From positions 186,001 to 250,000 of the forward strand of contig NZ_CP051678.1 of the NCBI RefSeq assembly GCF_012849055.1: a stretch of 64,000 nt of DNA. The letters run 5' to 3'. Positions 1 through 8,879 of the stretch are shown piece by piece (the stretch's first letter is position 1; each line of letters opens with the position of its first letter). Made by a program: the position numbers and the translations under genes. The notes beneath the pieces were generated by a model. The model saw nothing but the letters and a program-made list of their open reading frames with translations, was not told the DNA's origin and did no database searches. This DNA is from Spirosoma rhododendri. GTDB taxonomy: Bacteria; Bacteroidota; Bacteroidia; Cytophagales; Spirosomataceae.

Positions 1-798
1 CACATCTGTACGCTTTACCTCAAACTGTAGACTCGAGATACGTTTTCGTACATCGTCAAGATTCCTCCCAAGCTGCTCAACTTTCTCCTTCGTTTCTTCC
101 TGAGAGGTTATACCATTGTTTGTCAGCGTTTCCCTCAGTAAAACAGCTCCTGAGCGCATCTGATTTTTGAGATCGCGTACACGTAGGAGTTCAGATTCCA
201 ACTGGGCTACCGCTTCCTGATGATATCCTAAAATGGAGCGTAGTACGTCCCGGCTTTTTAGCCGCTTAAAATTGTTTGCTTCAATTTCGAGATTGAAAAA
301 AGAACTATCAATCGTGTCCTGATCAAGATAGCAATACCACAGATAATCTCGAAGGCTAAGGCGAACTAACGCACTGTCTTCGGAGCTTTTACTCTTTCTC
401 ACCCGAGGAGGAGTAATACCGGCGATGTAAAAAATAAAATCGGACAGAACTTCAACATCTGTACCAGCCAATACTTCACCACCCGCTACACGGGCCGGTA
501 GTAACAGTGTGTTTTCATTACCAGACTCCCCCCAAACAGCGACAACGTTATCGGAACCTCGCTGCCGGTCGATGGTTGTTTCAGTGCCATTTACGTTAAT
601 AAGTAATGCCGCAGCCACAAATTCCTGTTGAAAAGCGGGGGTCAGGTCTAGATCACCTCCCAGACAATAGTCAATCAATTGGGCAATGCTGGATTTCCCA
701 GCCCCCATTTGCCCAAAAAAGTAGGATATCCTGTCAAACTGAATGACCTCAGTCGACCGTTTGAAAACCAGTGTTAATGTTTTGATGCGAAAGTTCAT
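1..798 (-). CDS. SMC/RecN-like ABC ATPase of an ABC-three-component defence system (3' part outside window)
   Basis: Only the N-terminal 266 residues are visible; the gene runs off the left edge. A Walker A motif GQMGAGKSS lies at about residues 30-38, after an N-terminal segment typical of AAA_23/SMC-like ATPases. The last visible stretch is rich in Glu, Lys and Leu and looks like the start of a coiled-coil arm. The start codon overlaps the stop of the upstream gene as ATGA (795-798), so the two are translationally coupled. The order effector, small middle protein, ABC ATPase matches the ABC-three-component conflict systems described by comparative genomics. In those systems the ATPase is thought to sense invading nucleic acid and license the effector. 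The Walker A is seen; the role is inferred from family and context. Confidence 0.8.
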   Translation of the reverse strand, partial: MNFRIKTLTLVFKRSTEVIQFDRISYFFGQMGAGKSSIAQLIDYCLGGDLDLTPAFQQEFVAAALLINVNGTETTIDRQRGSDNVVAVWGESGNENTLLLPARVAGGEVLAGTDVEVLSDFIFYIAGITPPRVRKSKSSEDSALVRLSLRDYLWYCYLDQDTIDSSFFNLEIEANNFKRLKSRDVLRSILGYHQEAVAQLESELLRVRDLKNQMRSGAVLLRETLTNNGITSQEETKEKVEQLGRNLDDVRKRISSLQFEVKRTDV

Positions 799-1358
799 AG
801 TTGAATTTCCTGACCCCACTTAATTGTGACAATCTCCGGGAAAACCTCGTAGATGAAGTCCTTTATTTTAGTAGCTGAGAAGTCGCCGAAGTTCTTATAA
901 ATCAGCAAGCTTCTTTGGGCGATCAATTTGAATTCGTCTTCCTCAGCAAACAGCCCGGCTACTTCTTTACCTTTATCGGTAATAACGACGTGTACCGTAT
1001 TACCCTCAACATACGTATTCACTAAACCTTTGGCTGATAAGAGGCCAATCCAACGCCGGTAACGTGCATCCCAGGGACCGTACCGAAATCGAATCATTTT
1101 TGCCTCAATACTTGATGCTTCGACCTCACCGACCTGGGCTAGATCGTCGCTTTTGCCAATCGCTTGCAAGGCTCTTGTCAGGCAATTCGGATAACGTAAT
1201 AAAAAATCGAGCTTGGCTAGCTTCGTAATGCCTTGTACACTGTGTCGTTTTTTACGTCCCTGGAATGCACCCAATAATAAAAGAAGCCTGCTCAAGTGGA
1301 AGTCATCTAAATTTTCAGTTTCGGCTGCTGCTCGTAGTAAACGTAAACTCATAGCCAT
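795..1358 (-). CDS. Middle component of ABC-three-component system (MC-like)
   Basis: A basic protein of about 187 residues with no enzymatic motif. Its helical, winged-helix-like composition and its place between a Cap4-like effector and an ABC ATPase fit the middle component of ABC-three-component systems, a probable adaptor. An open frame extends 14 codons further upstream, but the ATG at 1358 is preferred because it overlaps the TAA stop of the preceding gene (TAATG). The 3' end overlaps the ATPase start as ATGA. These tight overlaps point to a single transcript. Family assignment rests mainly on gene order, since the protein itself is poorly conserved. Confidence 0.65.
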   Translation of the reverse strand: MAMSLRLLRAAAETENLDDFHLSRLLLLLGAFQGRKKRHSVQGITKLAKLDFLLRYPNCLTRALQAIGKSDDLAQVGEVEASSIEAKMIRFRYGPWDARYRRWIGLLSAKGLVNTYVEGNTVHVVITDKGKEVAGLFAEEDEFKLIAQRSLLIYKNFGDFSATKIKDFIYEVFPEIVTIKWGQEIQL

Positions 1359-2584
1359 TACTGATTTATATCGAATTTTTCGCTCCACCACACCTTGCAC
1401 TCGCCAGTTAACAAACCTGCGAAGCCAATAAGCGTATCGTACCGCTCATTTAGCACGAAAGCCGGATCATTGTCGGCTATATGCCGAAGCCGCTTGTGGA
1501 CGCTGAGTAGCATCTGCTCACCCATTGGTCCGTCGCTGTATTTAGCTTCCAGTAACGCTTCGTCACACTCCGCCTGTACCACGCTTTCTAACTGATCGAT
1601 CAACTGTAAAAGCTTTTCCGGCTTTGTTGTGTTTAGTTCGAGAAGTCGTTGCTCGGTTGCTAGGGCCCGGCGTTGCATAGTCATGGTGTGGTCGCCAAGC
1701 CCACCCCGTTCCAGCTTCTTAGCCAGCTTAGTTAGATCTCGGTTGCCATCCGCAACTACCAGCGATCCAGAACCTGGTAAGTAGCTAAAATGGCCGGTTA
1801 TGTGTTTTTTGATGATAGATCGGGTTTCCTCGACAAAGATTCGCTTTTCTAACAGGCGTGGGTTTGTCTCATCACGGCTGAAATACGATTGTAAATGTTC
1901 GGCCGGGTTATAAATTCTTAAGGAAGATGCCTGGAATATACGTAGAATCAGATCAGATACGATATTCTGCGCTGTTGGAATGGTGCAATTCTCACAGCCT
2001 TCAATTTCCACGATATGGCGTTGAGCAATGTCAGTTTCAAAACTTTGACGGCCTGGCCCAATGATCAAATCGACTTTCTTTAATGTGTTCAAAAGACTTT
2101 GCCCATCACACTCGCACTCGTTTTTTAATTTGTCAAATGCGGCCAGGAAAGGTTCTTCTATAGTAGAGATACTGTCTGTCAGCTTTACCACTTCTAACAA
2201 CCGGCCTGGGCACCGGGCTATCTTATCGGCCTGATCTGTATCCAAAAAGCTGGTGTTAGACACGATATACATATTTCCAATGGCGTCGCCGAACAACTCA
2301 TGCAGCGTGACAAAGCGCTTGATCGTTTTCTTTATGGAATCTGTGAAGAGATGGAGATGTCCATTTTCCGGTGTACTCGTTTTTATCTGATAGCAGTCGA
2401 ACATACTATCACTGCGTTCGCAGATCAGGTCTTCATGTTGTTCACACCACATTGAAACATAGTCTCTTTCGCCACGTAGTGCCGATAACAGCAGAATAAC
2501 TCCATACCCAAATTGATAGCGGAAATTCCGGAGTGTTGCGTCCCCCGGATCGTTTTGATCAAGCTGTTTTATCAGGCTACTCAT
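1358..2584 (-). CDS. Cap4-like (DUF4297) dsDNA endonuclease effector with ABC-3C C-terminal region
   Basis: This 408-residue protein starts with a region that fits the DUF4297/Cap4 nuclease. It has a DPGDATLRNFRYQ-type entry at residues 12-24, an acidic EQHED stretch at about 48-52 and a QIKT motif at 66-69, the usual metal-binding and Q-x-K positions of this PD-(D/E)xK-type fold. The remaining roughly 250 residues are helical and presumably form the ABC-3C C-terminal domain that docks with the ATPase and middle component. It is first in the three-gene operon, and its TAA overlaps the next ATG. Cap4 enzymes cut double-stranded DNA when activated in CBASS systems, but no cyclic-nucleotide synthase is nearby, so activation by the ABC ATPase is inferred. 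Confidence 0.7.
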   Translation of the reverse strand: MSSLIKQLDQNDPGDATLRNFRYQFGYGVILLLSALRGERDYVSMWCEQHEDLICERSDSMFDCYQIKTSTPENGHLHLFTDSIKKTIKRFVTLHELFGDAIGNMYIVSNTSFLDTDQADKIARCPGRLLEVVKLTDSISTIEEPFLAAFDKLKNECECDGQSLLNTLKKVDLIIGPGRQSFETDIAQRHIVEIEGCENCTIPTAQNIVSDLILRIFQASSLRIYNPAEHLQSYFSRDETNPRLLEKRIFVEETRSIIKKHITGHFSYLPGSGSLVVADGNRDLTKLAKKLERGGLGDHTMTMQRRALATEQRLLELNTTKPEKLLQLIDQLESVVQAECDEALLEAKYSDGPMGEQMLLSVHKRLRHIADNDPAFVLNERYDTLIGFAGLLTGECKVWWSEKFDINQ

Positions 2585-2591
2585 GTTGACA

Positions 2592-3569
2592 TTATACGCT
2601 TAGGGATGAATTCCTGGAGTTTGCTACTTTGTAATCGTCAAAGTCAAAGTAGGTGTCCTCTGCTTCGTCAGAAGTTGGGCCTTTAGGCACTTTTGTCGTA
2701 TCGTTCCACCATGGAGCTCGGGAGTCGCGGGCTATTCTTCGGGATGGCACAGTTAGCAGTTCATTTTTGGGTTTCCATTCCTCTACCATTTCGCAAATGA
2801 TATCACGGCAGATATCAACCTTGCTCCCAAAGCACGGCTCCCGAACAGTCCGATAACGCTTCCAGTAACCACCCCCGGATTGCTGGTCGCCGTCGCTGTC
2901 GTACCAGTCCCGGCCCTCAATCCAGCGATACGCCGGTGAAAAATGAACTGGTATTAAAGTTGATTGACATCCGTCTATCCAATAGTAGACCCGGTCGAAG
3001 TACATCTGATGAAGAAACTTCTCGTAAAGGCGAGGCCGGAACGGATCGTTACCAAGCTCATCGCGCAACGGGATGATCCACAGGATATGAGCTTTACGTT
3101 TCGTATATTCTTTAGTGCGATGAATGATTTTGTCAATGGAAATTACACTCTTCTGAACTTCTATCACTACAGCTTTCTCGCTAATACGACCACTGATATC
3201 TGGTACAACTTTAGCTAAACCTTTTTCTTTGTTAGCCTCAACTGCCCGCTCTTTCTCCCATTTCCCTTCAGGAAAAGCAGCATTTAAACAGGCCAAAATA
3301 TCATCCTTACACTTGATGTGCAATGCGCTTTCCGAATTTCTTAGGATTGGGCTCTGCCGTGCTTGATGTGCAAAATGATCCCTCTTTTCCTTACATTTTC
3401 GGATGATAACATTCGAGTAGCACTCTGAGCAATAAAAAGGTCCCTGCTGTCTTGTAACATAGGAAGCACTTACCCGTTTGTTATCAGTAACCCGAACAGC
3501 AGTCCCTTCCATGAGGGCCATACATGATGCACCTACAGCGTCCTGCTTCAACAATTCTCTCTCATCCAT
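2592..3569 (-). CDS. CoiA-like competence/defence nuclease with N-terminal zinc finger
   Basis: This 325-residue protein has the hallmarks of the competence protein CoiA family. A CSEC pair near residues 48-51 with HFAHQA near 65-70 resembles the N-terminal zinc-binding region. A nuclease core follows with PDISG near 123 and EVQKS near 137 (the D...E-x-Q form). CoiA proteins act on DNA during natural transformation in Gram-positives; CoiA-like proteins in Bacteroidota often sit in defence islands, where their role is unknown. The stop lies 7 bases upstream of the Cap4-like gene start on the same strand, so co-transcription is possible, which would make this a fourth member or a leader of that operon. 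Confidence 0.65.
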   Translation of the reverse strand: MDERELLKQDAVGASCMALMEGTAVRVTDNKRVSASYVTRQQGPFYCSECYSNVIIRKCKEKRDHFAHQARQSPILRNSESALHIKCKDDILACLNAAFPEGKWEKERAVEANKEKGLAKVVPDISGRISEKAVVIEVQKSVISIDKIIHRTKEYTKRKAHILWIIPLRDELGNDPFRPRLYEKFLHQMYFDRVYYWIDGCQSTLIPVHFSPAYRWIEGRDWYDSDGDQQSGGGYWKRYRTVREPCFGSKVDICRDIICEMVEEWKPKNELLTVPSRRIARDSRAPWWNDTTKVPKGPTSDEAEDTYFDFDDYKVANSRNSSLSV

Positions 3570-3651
3570 ATTTACTAAGAATAAACTTTGTTTTTATTCG
3601 CCGTGAACTCGGTCAGCCATAGTCTACATTAAGTTACAGGGCGTAGACACC

Positions 3652-4641
3652 TCATGATTTCTTATTTTTTATTGTCCGGACCGGCGTGGCGGCAGCCATC
3701 AGTGGAGCCGTGTATATCTCATACAGTTCAAACAAGTACTCGATACGCCGGGTCTCGTTAGGGAAGGCTTGGGGTCGATAACATAGATCTACGGCCCGGT
3801 CAAGATCCTGATGTGTTTTGACTAAGGTAGGCGGCATCGTGAGTGGATCGTAGAGGTGGGCGAGACTACTGCCGACGAAAGAAGCCCGCACGTCGAGTAC
3901 CTGTTGCGCGGCCGTCTCAACAGCTTTGACCTGCTTTTCTGTCGGGGTTTGTGGCCACGGGAAGTTATTGTAAACAATACTGTTTGAGTATCTGTAATCG
4001 CTTTTTAGTCTCCCACACACATAACGTACCCAAGTCATGTGCATCTCCGATGTCAATATGCCGAACATAAATAAGCTTGCTCCGTCAACAGTTCGGGCCA
4101 GATCACTGGCTATTGTGTCTTTGTCTAAAAATCCAATTGGTATATACCTCCTGTTTTCAGATGATACGCCCGGAATTAGCAGGTAATTCTTCTTAGGTTG
4201 GCGTATCTCTCCAAAAAGCGTTGGGAAGTTAGCCAGTTTTCTTGTGGCCTCACGGGTACTCTTTTGACGGTACTCTCTGACTAAGTTGATACGTCTTAGT
4301 ACCTCCCGGTGATCTCGTAAAACATTTGGGGGTACATCTTTTAGCCATATGCACCATCTCTTAATCCCGTTTATGAACTCTTGAGAGCCTAAAAATGGTC
4401 TAATCAGTTTTGTGGCTTGTGGCTCATCAGCTATAATGAGATCTTTTTCAAGATCGGTCAATAAAAGAAATCCACCGTCATTAGCCATGCTTCCGTACGA
4501 TATTTCAGGTACGTTGCAAATCGGTTTTCTACGGTTAATCACAAGTATATTCCGGCCTTCAACTAGGTAAGGATTAATTGAGCGCACCGACCGTTCGATA
4601 GGTTCGCCTTTTACATCGGGGTACTCGTATAATATGCTGCT
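3652..4641 (-). pseudogene. MmeI-like restriction-modification protein, C-terminal part (separated by frameshift)
   Basis: This frame is the missing C-terminal third of the gene that starts at 6449. Residues upstream of the first ATG (4587) remain in frame and read YEYPDVKGEP, a conserved stretch that normally continues directly from the methyltransferase half. It then carries SINPYLVEG, DGGFLLL, the RWCIWL segment and the YNNFPWP motif that mark the target-recognition and C-terminal domains of MmeI-type (type IIL) enzymes. On its own it has neither the methyltransferase nor the nuclease. The frame differs from the upstream half by one base, and the junction lies in a perfect palindrome. Translation from 4587 is possible, but a functional product is unlikely unless both halves assemble. 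Confidence 0.75.
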
Positions 4642-4696
4642 GTTTACTGTGTTATTATTGGACCTAGTCCAATAATAACACAGTAAACAGCAGCAT
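4634..4696. repeat. Perfect 30-bp inverted repeat with 3-base loop inside the MmeI-like gene
   Basis: Arms 4634-4663 and 4667-4696 are exact reverse complements separated only by CTA. The right arm encodes the conserved AAVYCVIIG segment of the methyltransferase. The left arm is its mirror image and carries the premature stop. Downstream coding resumes in another frame immediately after the left arm, so the palindrome looks like an inverted duplication of coding sequence. Confidence 0.95.
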
Positions 4697-6449
4697 TCCC
4701 CCTAGCCTCATTGCTCCATTTGAAAGTACGATGAGCAAACAAAATCGCCACTTTATACCGCTGTAGCAGTTCACCCCATAGTATTCCGACCTGTTCGCCC
4801 TGAGTGATTGAGTTTGTTGAGACGAAAGCTGCTTTTGCAGCCGTTTTCTGAATGATGTCTGCCACTTTTGCGTACCAGCCTGACACATAATCCAGCGTAC
4901 CAGCTCCACTGACACCTTGGAAAATAGCGACAATGTCCCTCCGTTGTTCGTCGGTCATCATCTTGGAGCCAATGAACGGCGGATTGCCAATGATGAAGCT
5001 ATAGCGTAGTGGCTCCTCTCCTTCTTTGGATTCTGGCAACAGCGATTGCCAGTCGGTGCGGAGGGCGTTACCATGCACAATGGTTGCGGACTTGGTGAGT
5101 GGCAGACGAATGTAGTACTGGCCAAACTCCTCTGAAATTCGCATATTCATCTGGTGATCAATGAGCCAAAGGGCTACCTGAGCAATTTGAGCCGGAAACT
5201 CTTCGTACTCGATACCGTAAAAGCGGTCCACATCGACCAGTACCAGGTCATTGACGCTGACAAACTGCTGACCTTTCTGTAACGCTTTAATGACGTCAAT
5301 TTCGAGTAGTCGCAGTTCTCGATACGTGATGATGAGAAAATTGCCGCAGCCGCAAGCTGGGTCCAGAAACCGTAGGTTGGCTAGCTTGCCATGAAAAGTA
5401 GTCAGCTTACGCCGATCCATCTGAACAGTTCTGAATTCGCGCCAGAGGTCATCCAGAAATAGTGGTTTAATGACCTTCAGAATGTTCTTCTCCGACGTAT
5501 AGTGTGCACCTAAATTTCGACGTTCGACGGGATTCATCACCGATTGAAACAGTGATCCGAATATAGCCGGCGAAATACGTCCCCAGTCCAACGCGCAGCA
5601 GTCTAGCAGAATTTGCCGCATGGCCCGGTCGAAACTTGGAATCATCAGGTTTTCGGCGAATAGCCTGCCATTGACGTAAGGGAACTGCGTCAGATCATCG
5701 TCCAGATTCTTCGACCGTTTTTCGGGAGGCGTGTTCAGAACCTGGAACAGCATGGCCATTTGCGAGCCCAGGTCGAAACCGTCTTCGCGGGTATTCTGGC
5801 TCAGATAGTCCTGAAAGGTGCCTTTGTCGAAAATACTGGTATCATCGGCAAATAGGCAAAACAGCAGGCGTACCAGGTACACTTCGAGTGGGTGACCATC
5901 GTAACCCACTTCTTTCAGCTTATCGTGTAGACCGCCCATCATTTGAGCCGCTTTGATATTGACGGGATCTTCCTCCTTATAGGTCCGTTTCTGATAGCCC
6001 AGCATAAAGCCAAACTCCTTGACATGGTGATGCAGATCGGCTAGCGGAAATTCATGGTACTGCCTTGCAGAGCCGGTTTCCATTTTCTCATCCAGATCGT
6101 AGAGTCGGAAGCGGGCAAAATCCGACACCAGTATATATCTGGGTAGTTCATGATCTTTCAGCCCAATGAAATAAGCGATAGCCTGGCTGTAGGCATCATC
6201 TAAGCTGCGACCGCGTGATTTGTGTTCGACAACCAACGTTCCTGGCCAGAATAGATCGACAAATCCTTTGCTTCTGCCAGGTCGCTCAACCGCTTTTTCA
6301 AATTGCGCCAGTCGTCGGCGCGTAACGCCGAATACGTTGAAGAAATCATCCCAGAACGACTTGGCTTCCGCGTCTTCCGAGGCGTCATCTTTCCATTCAT
6401 TCGCGAAACGCAAGGCGCGGTCTTTTATCTCAGTCCAGCTAAGAGCCAT
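4644..6449 (-). CDS. MmeI-like type IIL restriction-methyltransferase, N-terminal part (interrupted)
   Basis: A 601-residue product with the domain order of MmeI-family single-chain restriction-modification enzymes. The N-terminal nuclease has D65 and the EHK motif (E75/K77) after PGRSKGFVDLFWPG. A helical spacer follows, then the adenine methyltransferase with motif I FLDPACGCGNF and motif IV NPPF near residue 490. It ends abruptly after AAVYCVIIGL with six residues encoded by the hairpin and a TAA. Family members usually run to about 900 residues, and the continuation lies downstream in another frame. The methyltransferase lacks the target-recognition domain, so it is probably inactive. The gene is divergent from the RloA-like gene across a 150-bp AT-rich gap. 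Confidence 0.85.
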   Translation of the reverse strand: MALSWTEIKDRALRFANEWKDDASEDAEAKSFWDDFFNVFGVTRRRLAQFEKAVERPGRSKGFVDLFWPGTLVVEHKSRGRSLDDAYSQAIAYFIGLKDHELPRYILVSDFARFRLYDLDEKMETGSARQYHEFPLADLHHHVKEFGFMLGYQKRTYKEEDPVNIKAAQMMGGLHDKLKEVGYDGHPLEVYLVRLLFCLFADDTSIFDKGTFQDYLSQNTREDGFDLGSQMAMLFQVLNTPPEKRSKNLDDDLTQFPYVNGRLFAENLMIPSFDRAMRQILLDCCALDWGRISPAIFGSLFQSVMNPVERRNLGAHYTSEKNILKVIKPLFLDDLWREFRTVQMDRRKLTTFHGKLANLRFLDPACGCGNFLIITYRELRLLEIDVIKALQKGQQFVSVNDLVLVDVDRFYGIEYEEFPAQIAQVALWLIDHQMNMRISEEFGQYYIRLPLTKSATIVHGNALRTDWQSLLPESKEGEEPLRYSFIIGNPPFIGSKMMTDEQRRDIVAIFQGVSGAGTLDYVSGWYAKVADIIQKTAAKAAFVSTNSITQGEQVGILWGELLQRYKVAILFAHRTFKWSNEARGNAAVYCVIIGLGPIITQ

Positions 6450-6599
6450 TTAGTGTATGGGGAAATAGAGTAGTGCATCTTAGGCTTAAAATAGTAATCC
6501 ATCTAGCTACTTTTGGTAATAAATATTGATATAAACAGATAAAATAAATTATACGGGCAGTTACTGCGTTATTTGTTCAAATAAAAGCCGTGTTTGGTT

Positions 6600-8006
6600 A
6601 TGTTGGTTCAATTTTCTGTTCAGAACTATAAGTCGTTTCGCGACGAAGCTAAGCTGAGTCTGCTCGCATCGGGCTACGATAAAGACCCGCTTACCGAAGC
6701 TAATTTGATTTCGGGTGCTTTGACCGGACCAGTTCGGCTACTGCGGACGGCCGCCATTTACGGAGCCAATGCGGCTGGCAAAAGCAAGCTGGTGGAAGCC
6801 ATGCATGTAATGCGACTGTTCATCATGCGGTCAGCAGCCAGCACCGGGCAAAAGATTCCAGTCGTCCCGTTTCGGTTGAACCCTGACACAGAACAGGCCC
6901 CATCAGAGTTTGAATTGGTTTTTCTGCACGAAGGTGACCTGTTTCGGTATGGCTTCGCGTCCACTGCCGAGCATATAGTGGCCGAATGGCTATTTTATCG
7001 ACCCGAACTGGCCCGTCCTAAAACGAAGGAGATCGAGATTTTCTACCGTGACAAGCAAATCTTTGATGCTGTGCACCCGCGCCAGTTCAAAATTGGAGCC
7101 CGACTAATCAAAGACGGTATGATCCGGCCCGACGCGTTGCTGTTATCGGTGGCGGCTCAGTTCAATGAAGTGCTGGCCCAGCGGGTGTTTAGTTGGCTTG
7201 GCCGCTTCAACATTATTTCGGGTTTGCAGGAGGAAGGCTATGAAGGGTTTACGGTCAGTAAAGTAATGAACCCCACTGGCAAGGGAACAATCATGGGCTT
7301 TTTGCAAGAGGCTGACCTCGGCATTACCGATGTCCGGGTACGGACGATCGAACAAGAAAGTGATTTGCCGGGAAACTTACCGACTGACTTGCGAGAGCGA
7401 CTTACAACCGCCCTGACCGAAAAAAACGGACTGATTTTCGGCGGGGCCAAAGCTGTTCATCGGGTCTATGATTCGTCGGGCAATCGGACGGGTACGTTGG
7501 AATTTGATATGGAGGATGAATCATCAGGAACCCAAAAATATTTTGCCCTGTCGGGGCCGATTTTGGAGACGCTACAACAGGGCGACGTACTGGTGATTGA
7601 TGAACTGGAATCAAAGCTACACCCAAATCTGGTACAGAAGATTGTGGGTCTGTTTCACTCACCAGTTACCAACCCCCACCATGCCCAGCTCATTTTCAAC
7701 ACGCACGATAGCAACCTCATGACTGCTGAAGGCCCTTCCGGGGCGGGTTCTTCAACTCCGCTACTCCGGCGTGATCAGATTTGGTTTGTTAAGAAAGACC
7801 GCTACGGTGCATCGTCACTGTATTCGTTAGCTGGCTTCAAAACCGATCAGGTACGTAAGTCAGACGATTTCCGGGAAAAATACCTGCAAGGTCGATACGG
7901 GGCTGTACCCTATCTCAACGAATACGAAGAGGGCATTAGCCAATTGGTACAATCAAATGAGCAGTCGGGCGGTATCCCGTTAGCGGAGCCAGTCGGGATT
8001 TTATGA
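6600..8006 (+). CDS. AAA15-type ATPase, RloA/AbiLi-like
   Basis: This ATPase of about 468 residues has an ABC-like N-terminus (LVQFSVQNYKSF), a Walker A GANAAGKSK near residue 55 and a Walker B VIDELESKLHP near 330, followed by an NTHDSNL segment. It is the AAA15/21 type that pairs with RloB-like proteins, known as AbiL or RloAB among abortive-infection systems. The ATPase is thought to respond to phage and control its TOPRIM partner. The ATG at 6600 is preferred over a TTG at 6594 because MLVQF is the usual family start. The stop overlaps the next start (ATGA at 8003-8006), a strong sign of coupling. The link to anti-phage defence comes from the family. Confidence 0.8.
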   Translation: MLVQFSVQNYKSFRDEAKLSLLASGYDKDPLTEANLISGALTGPVRLLRTAAIYGANAAGKSKLVEAMHVMRLFIMRSAASTGQKIPVVPFRLNPDTEQAPSEFELVFLHEGDLFRYGFASTAEHIVAEWLFYRPELARPKTKEIEIFYRDKQIFDAVHPRQFKIGARLIKDGMIRPDALLLSVAAQFNEVLAQRVFSWLGRFNIISGLQEEGYEGFTVSKVMNPTGKGTIMGFLQEADLGITDVRVRTIEQESDLPGNLPTDLRERLTTALTEKNGLIFGGAKAVHRVYDSSGNRTGTLEFDMEDESSGTQKYFALSGPILETLQQGDVLVIDELESKLHPNLVQKIVGLFHSPVTNPHHAQLIFNTHDSNLMTAEGPSGAGSSTPLLRRDQIWFVKKDRYGASSLYSLAGFKTDQVRKSDDFREKYLQGRYGAVPYLNEYEEGISQLVQSNEQSGGIPLAEPVGIL

Positions 8007-8710
8007 GACGATTGGACAAAGCCGCACTTGAAACGGAACAGCGGCAGAAACGCCGACTAGCTAAACGTAAACCGTTTTCGCTGACACGCAACGATCCGGC
8101 AACTGATGTTTCGCTACGGTTATTGATTATCTCGGAGGGCGTCAATACAGAAGTGAGCTATTTCCGGCAGTTCGAGCAGCCTACCATTCGGGTAAAAGCG
8201 GTCGGAACTGGCTTCAATACTGTTTCCTTAGTGCGCCGAGCAGAGCAAATTCGGGATGAGGAAGCGGCCAAAGGTCGCCATTACGATCAGGTTTGGTGCG
8301 TTTTTGACAAAGACGACTTTCCGGCACAAGACTTCAACGAAGCGGTCCGGCTGGCTGAGCAATTATTTGGGCCGGGTCGGGTAGCCTACTCCAACCAGGC
8401 ATTCGAGTACTGGCTATTACTGCACTTTTTGGATCACCAGGGTGGAGCTATGCACCGCCGACAATATGATGCCCGGCTCAACGAGTGCCTAAACCCCTTC
8501 GGCGTTCAGTACGACGGTCAGGCCAGTAAACTAGTCAGCAATGAGTTCTTTGACCTATTACTAGCCATTGATCCTAAAACGGACAAGCCGCGTGTTCGGC
8601 AGGCCATCAGCCGGGCTGAACGCTTGGATGAACGATACGACCATAGTAATCCTGCTATGGAAGACTCCTCAACGACTGTATTTCGGCTGGTAAAGGTGAT
8701 TTTGGGGTGA
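8003..8710 (+). CDS. RloB/AbiLii-like TOPRIM-domain protein
   Basis: This 235-residue protein has a basic N-terminus and a RloB core. IISEGVNTEVSYF supplies the TOPRIM-like glutamate near residue 49, VWCVFDKDDF near 99 the acidic D-x-D cluster, and NQAFEYWLLLHF near 135 a conserved RloB stretch. RloB-like proteins act with an upstream ATPase in RloAB/AbiL systems and are predicted nucleases. The start overlaps the ATPase stop by four bases. No terminator is obvious in the 170 bp that follow before the convergent mcrC. Confidence 0.8.
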   Translation: MRRLDKAALETEQRQKRRLAKRKPFSLTRNDPATDVSLRLLIISEGVNTEVSYFRQFEQPTIRVKAVGTGFNTVSLVRRAEQIRDEEAAKGRHYDQVWCVFDKDDFPAQDFNEAVRLAEQLFGPGRVAYSNQAFEYWLLLHFLDHQGGAMHRRQYDARLNECLNPFGVQYDGQASKLVSNEFFDLLLAIDPKTDKPRVRQAISRAERLDERYDHSNPAMEDSSTTVFRLVKVILG

Positions 8711-8879
8711 ATCTGACTTCCGACGATCCCTTTACTGAGAATGACTAGTGATAGTAAGCTACGAAAGGAATCAACTAAACAGATGCGTATAGATTTTAAA
8801 AGAGGGTAAGAAGGAGAACCAATAGACATAGCAAATGAACGACTATTAATTCCACAGGTACCGAACAGGGCATTGATAA

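Noticed and set aside
4664..4933. 89-codon frame overlapping the MmeI-like gene
   Set aside because: It is a shadow frame extended by the palindrome and encodes no recognised sequence.
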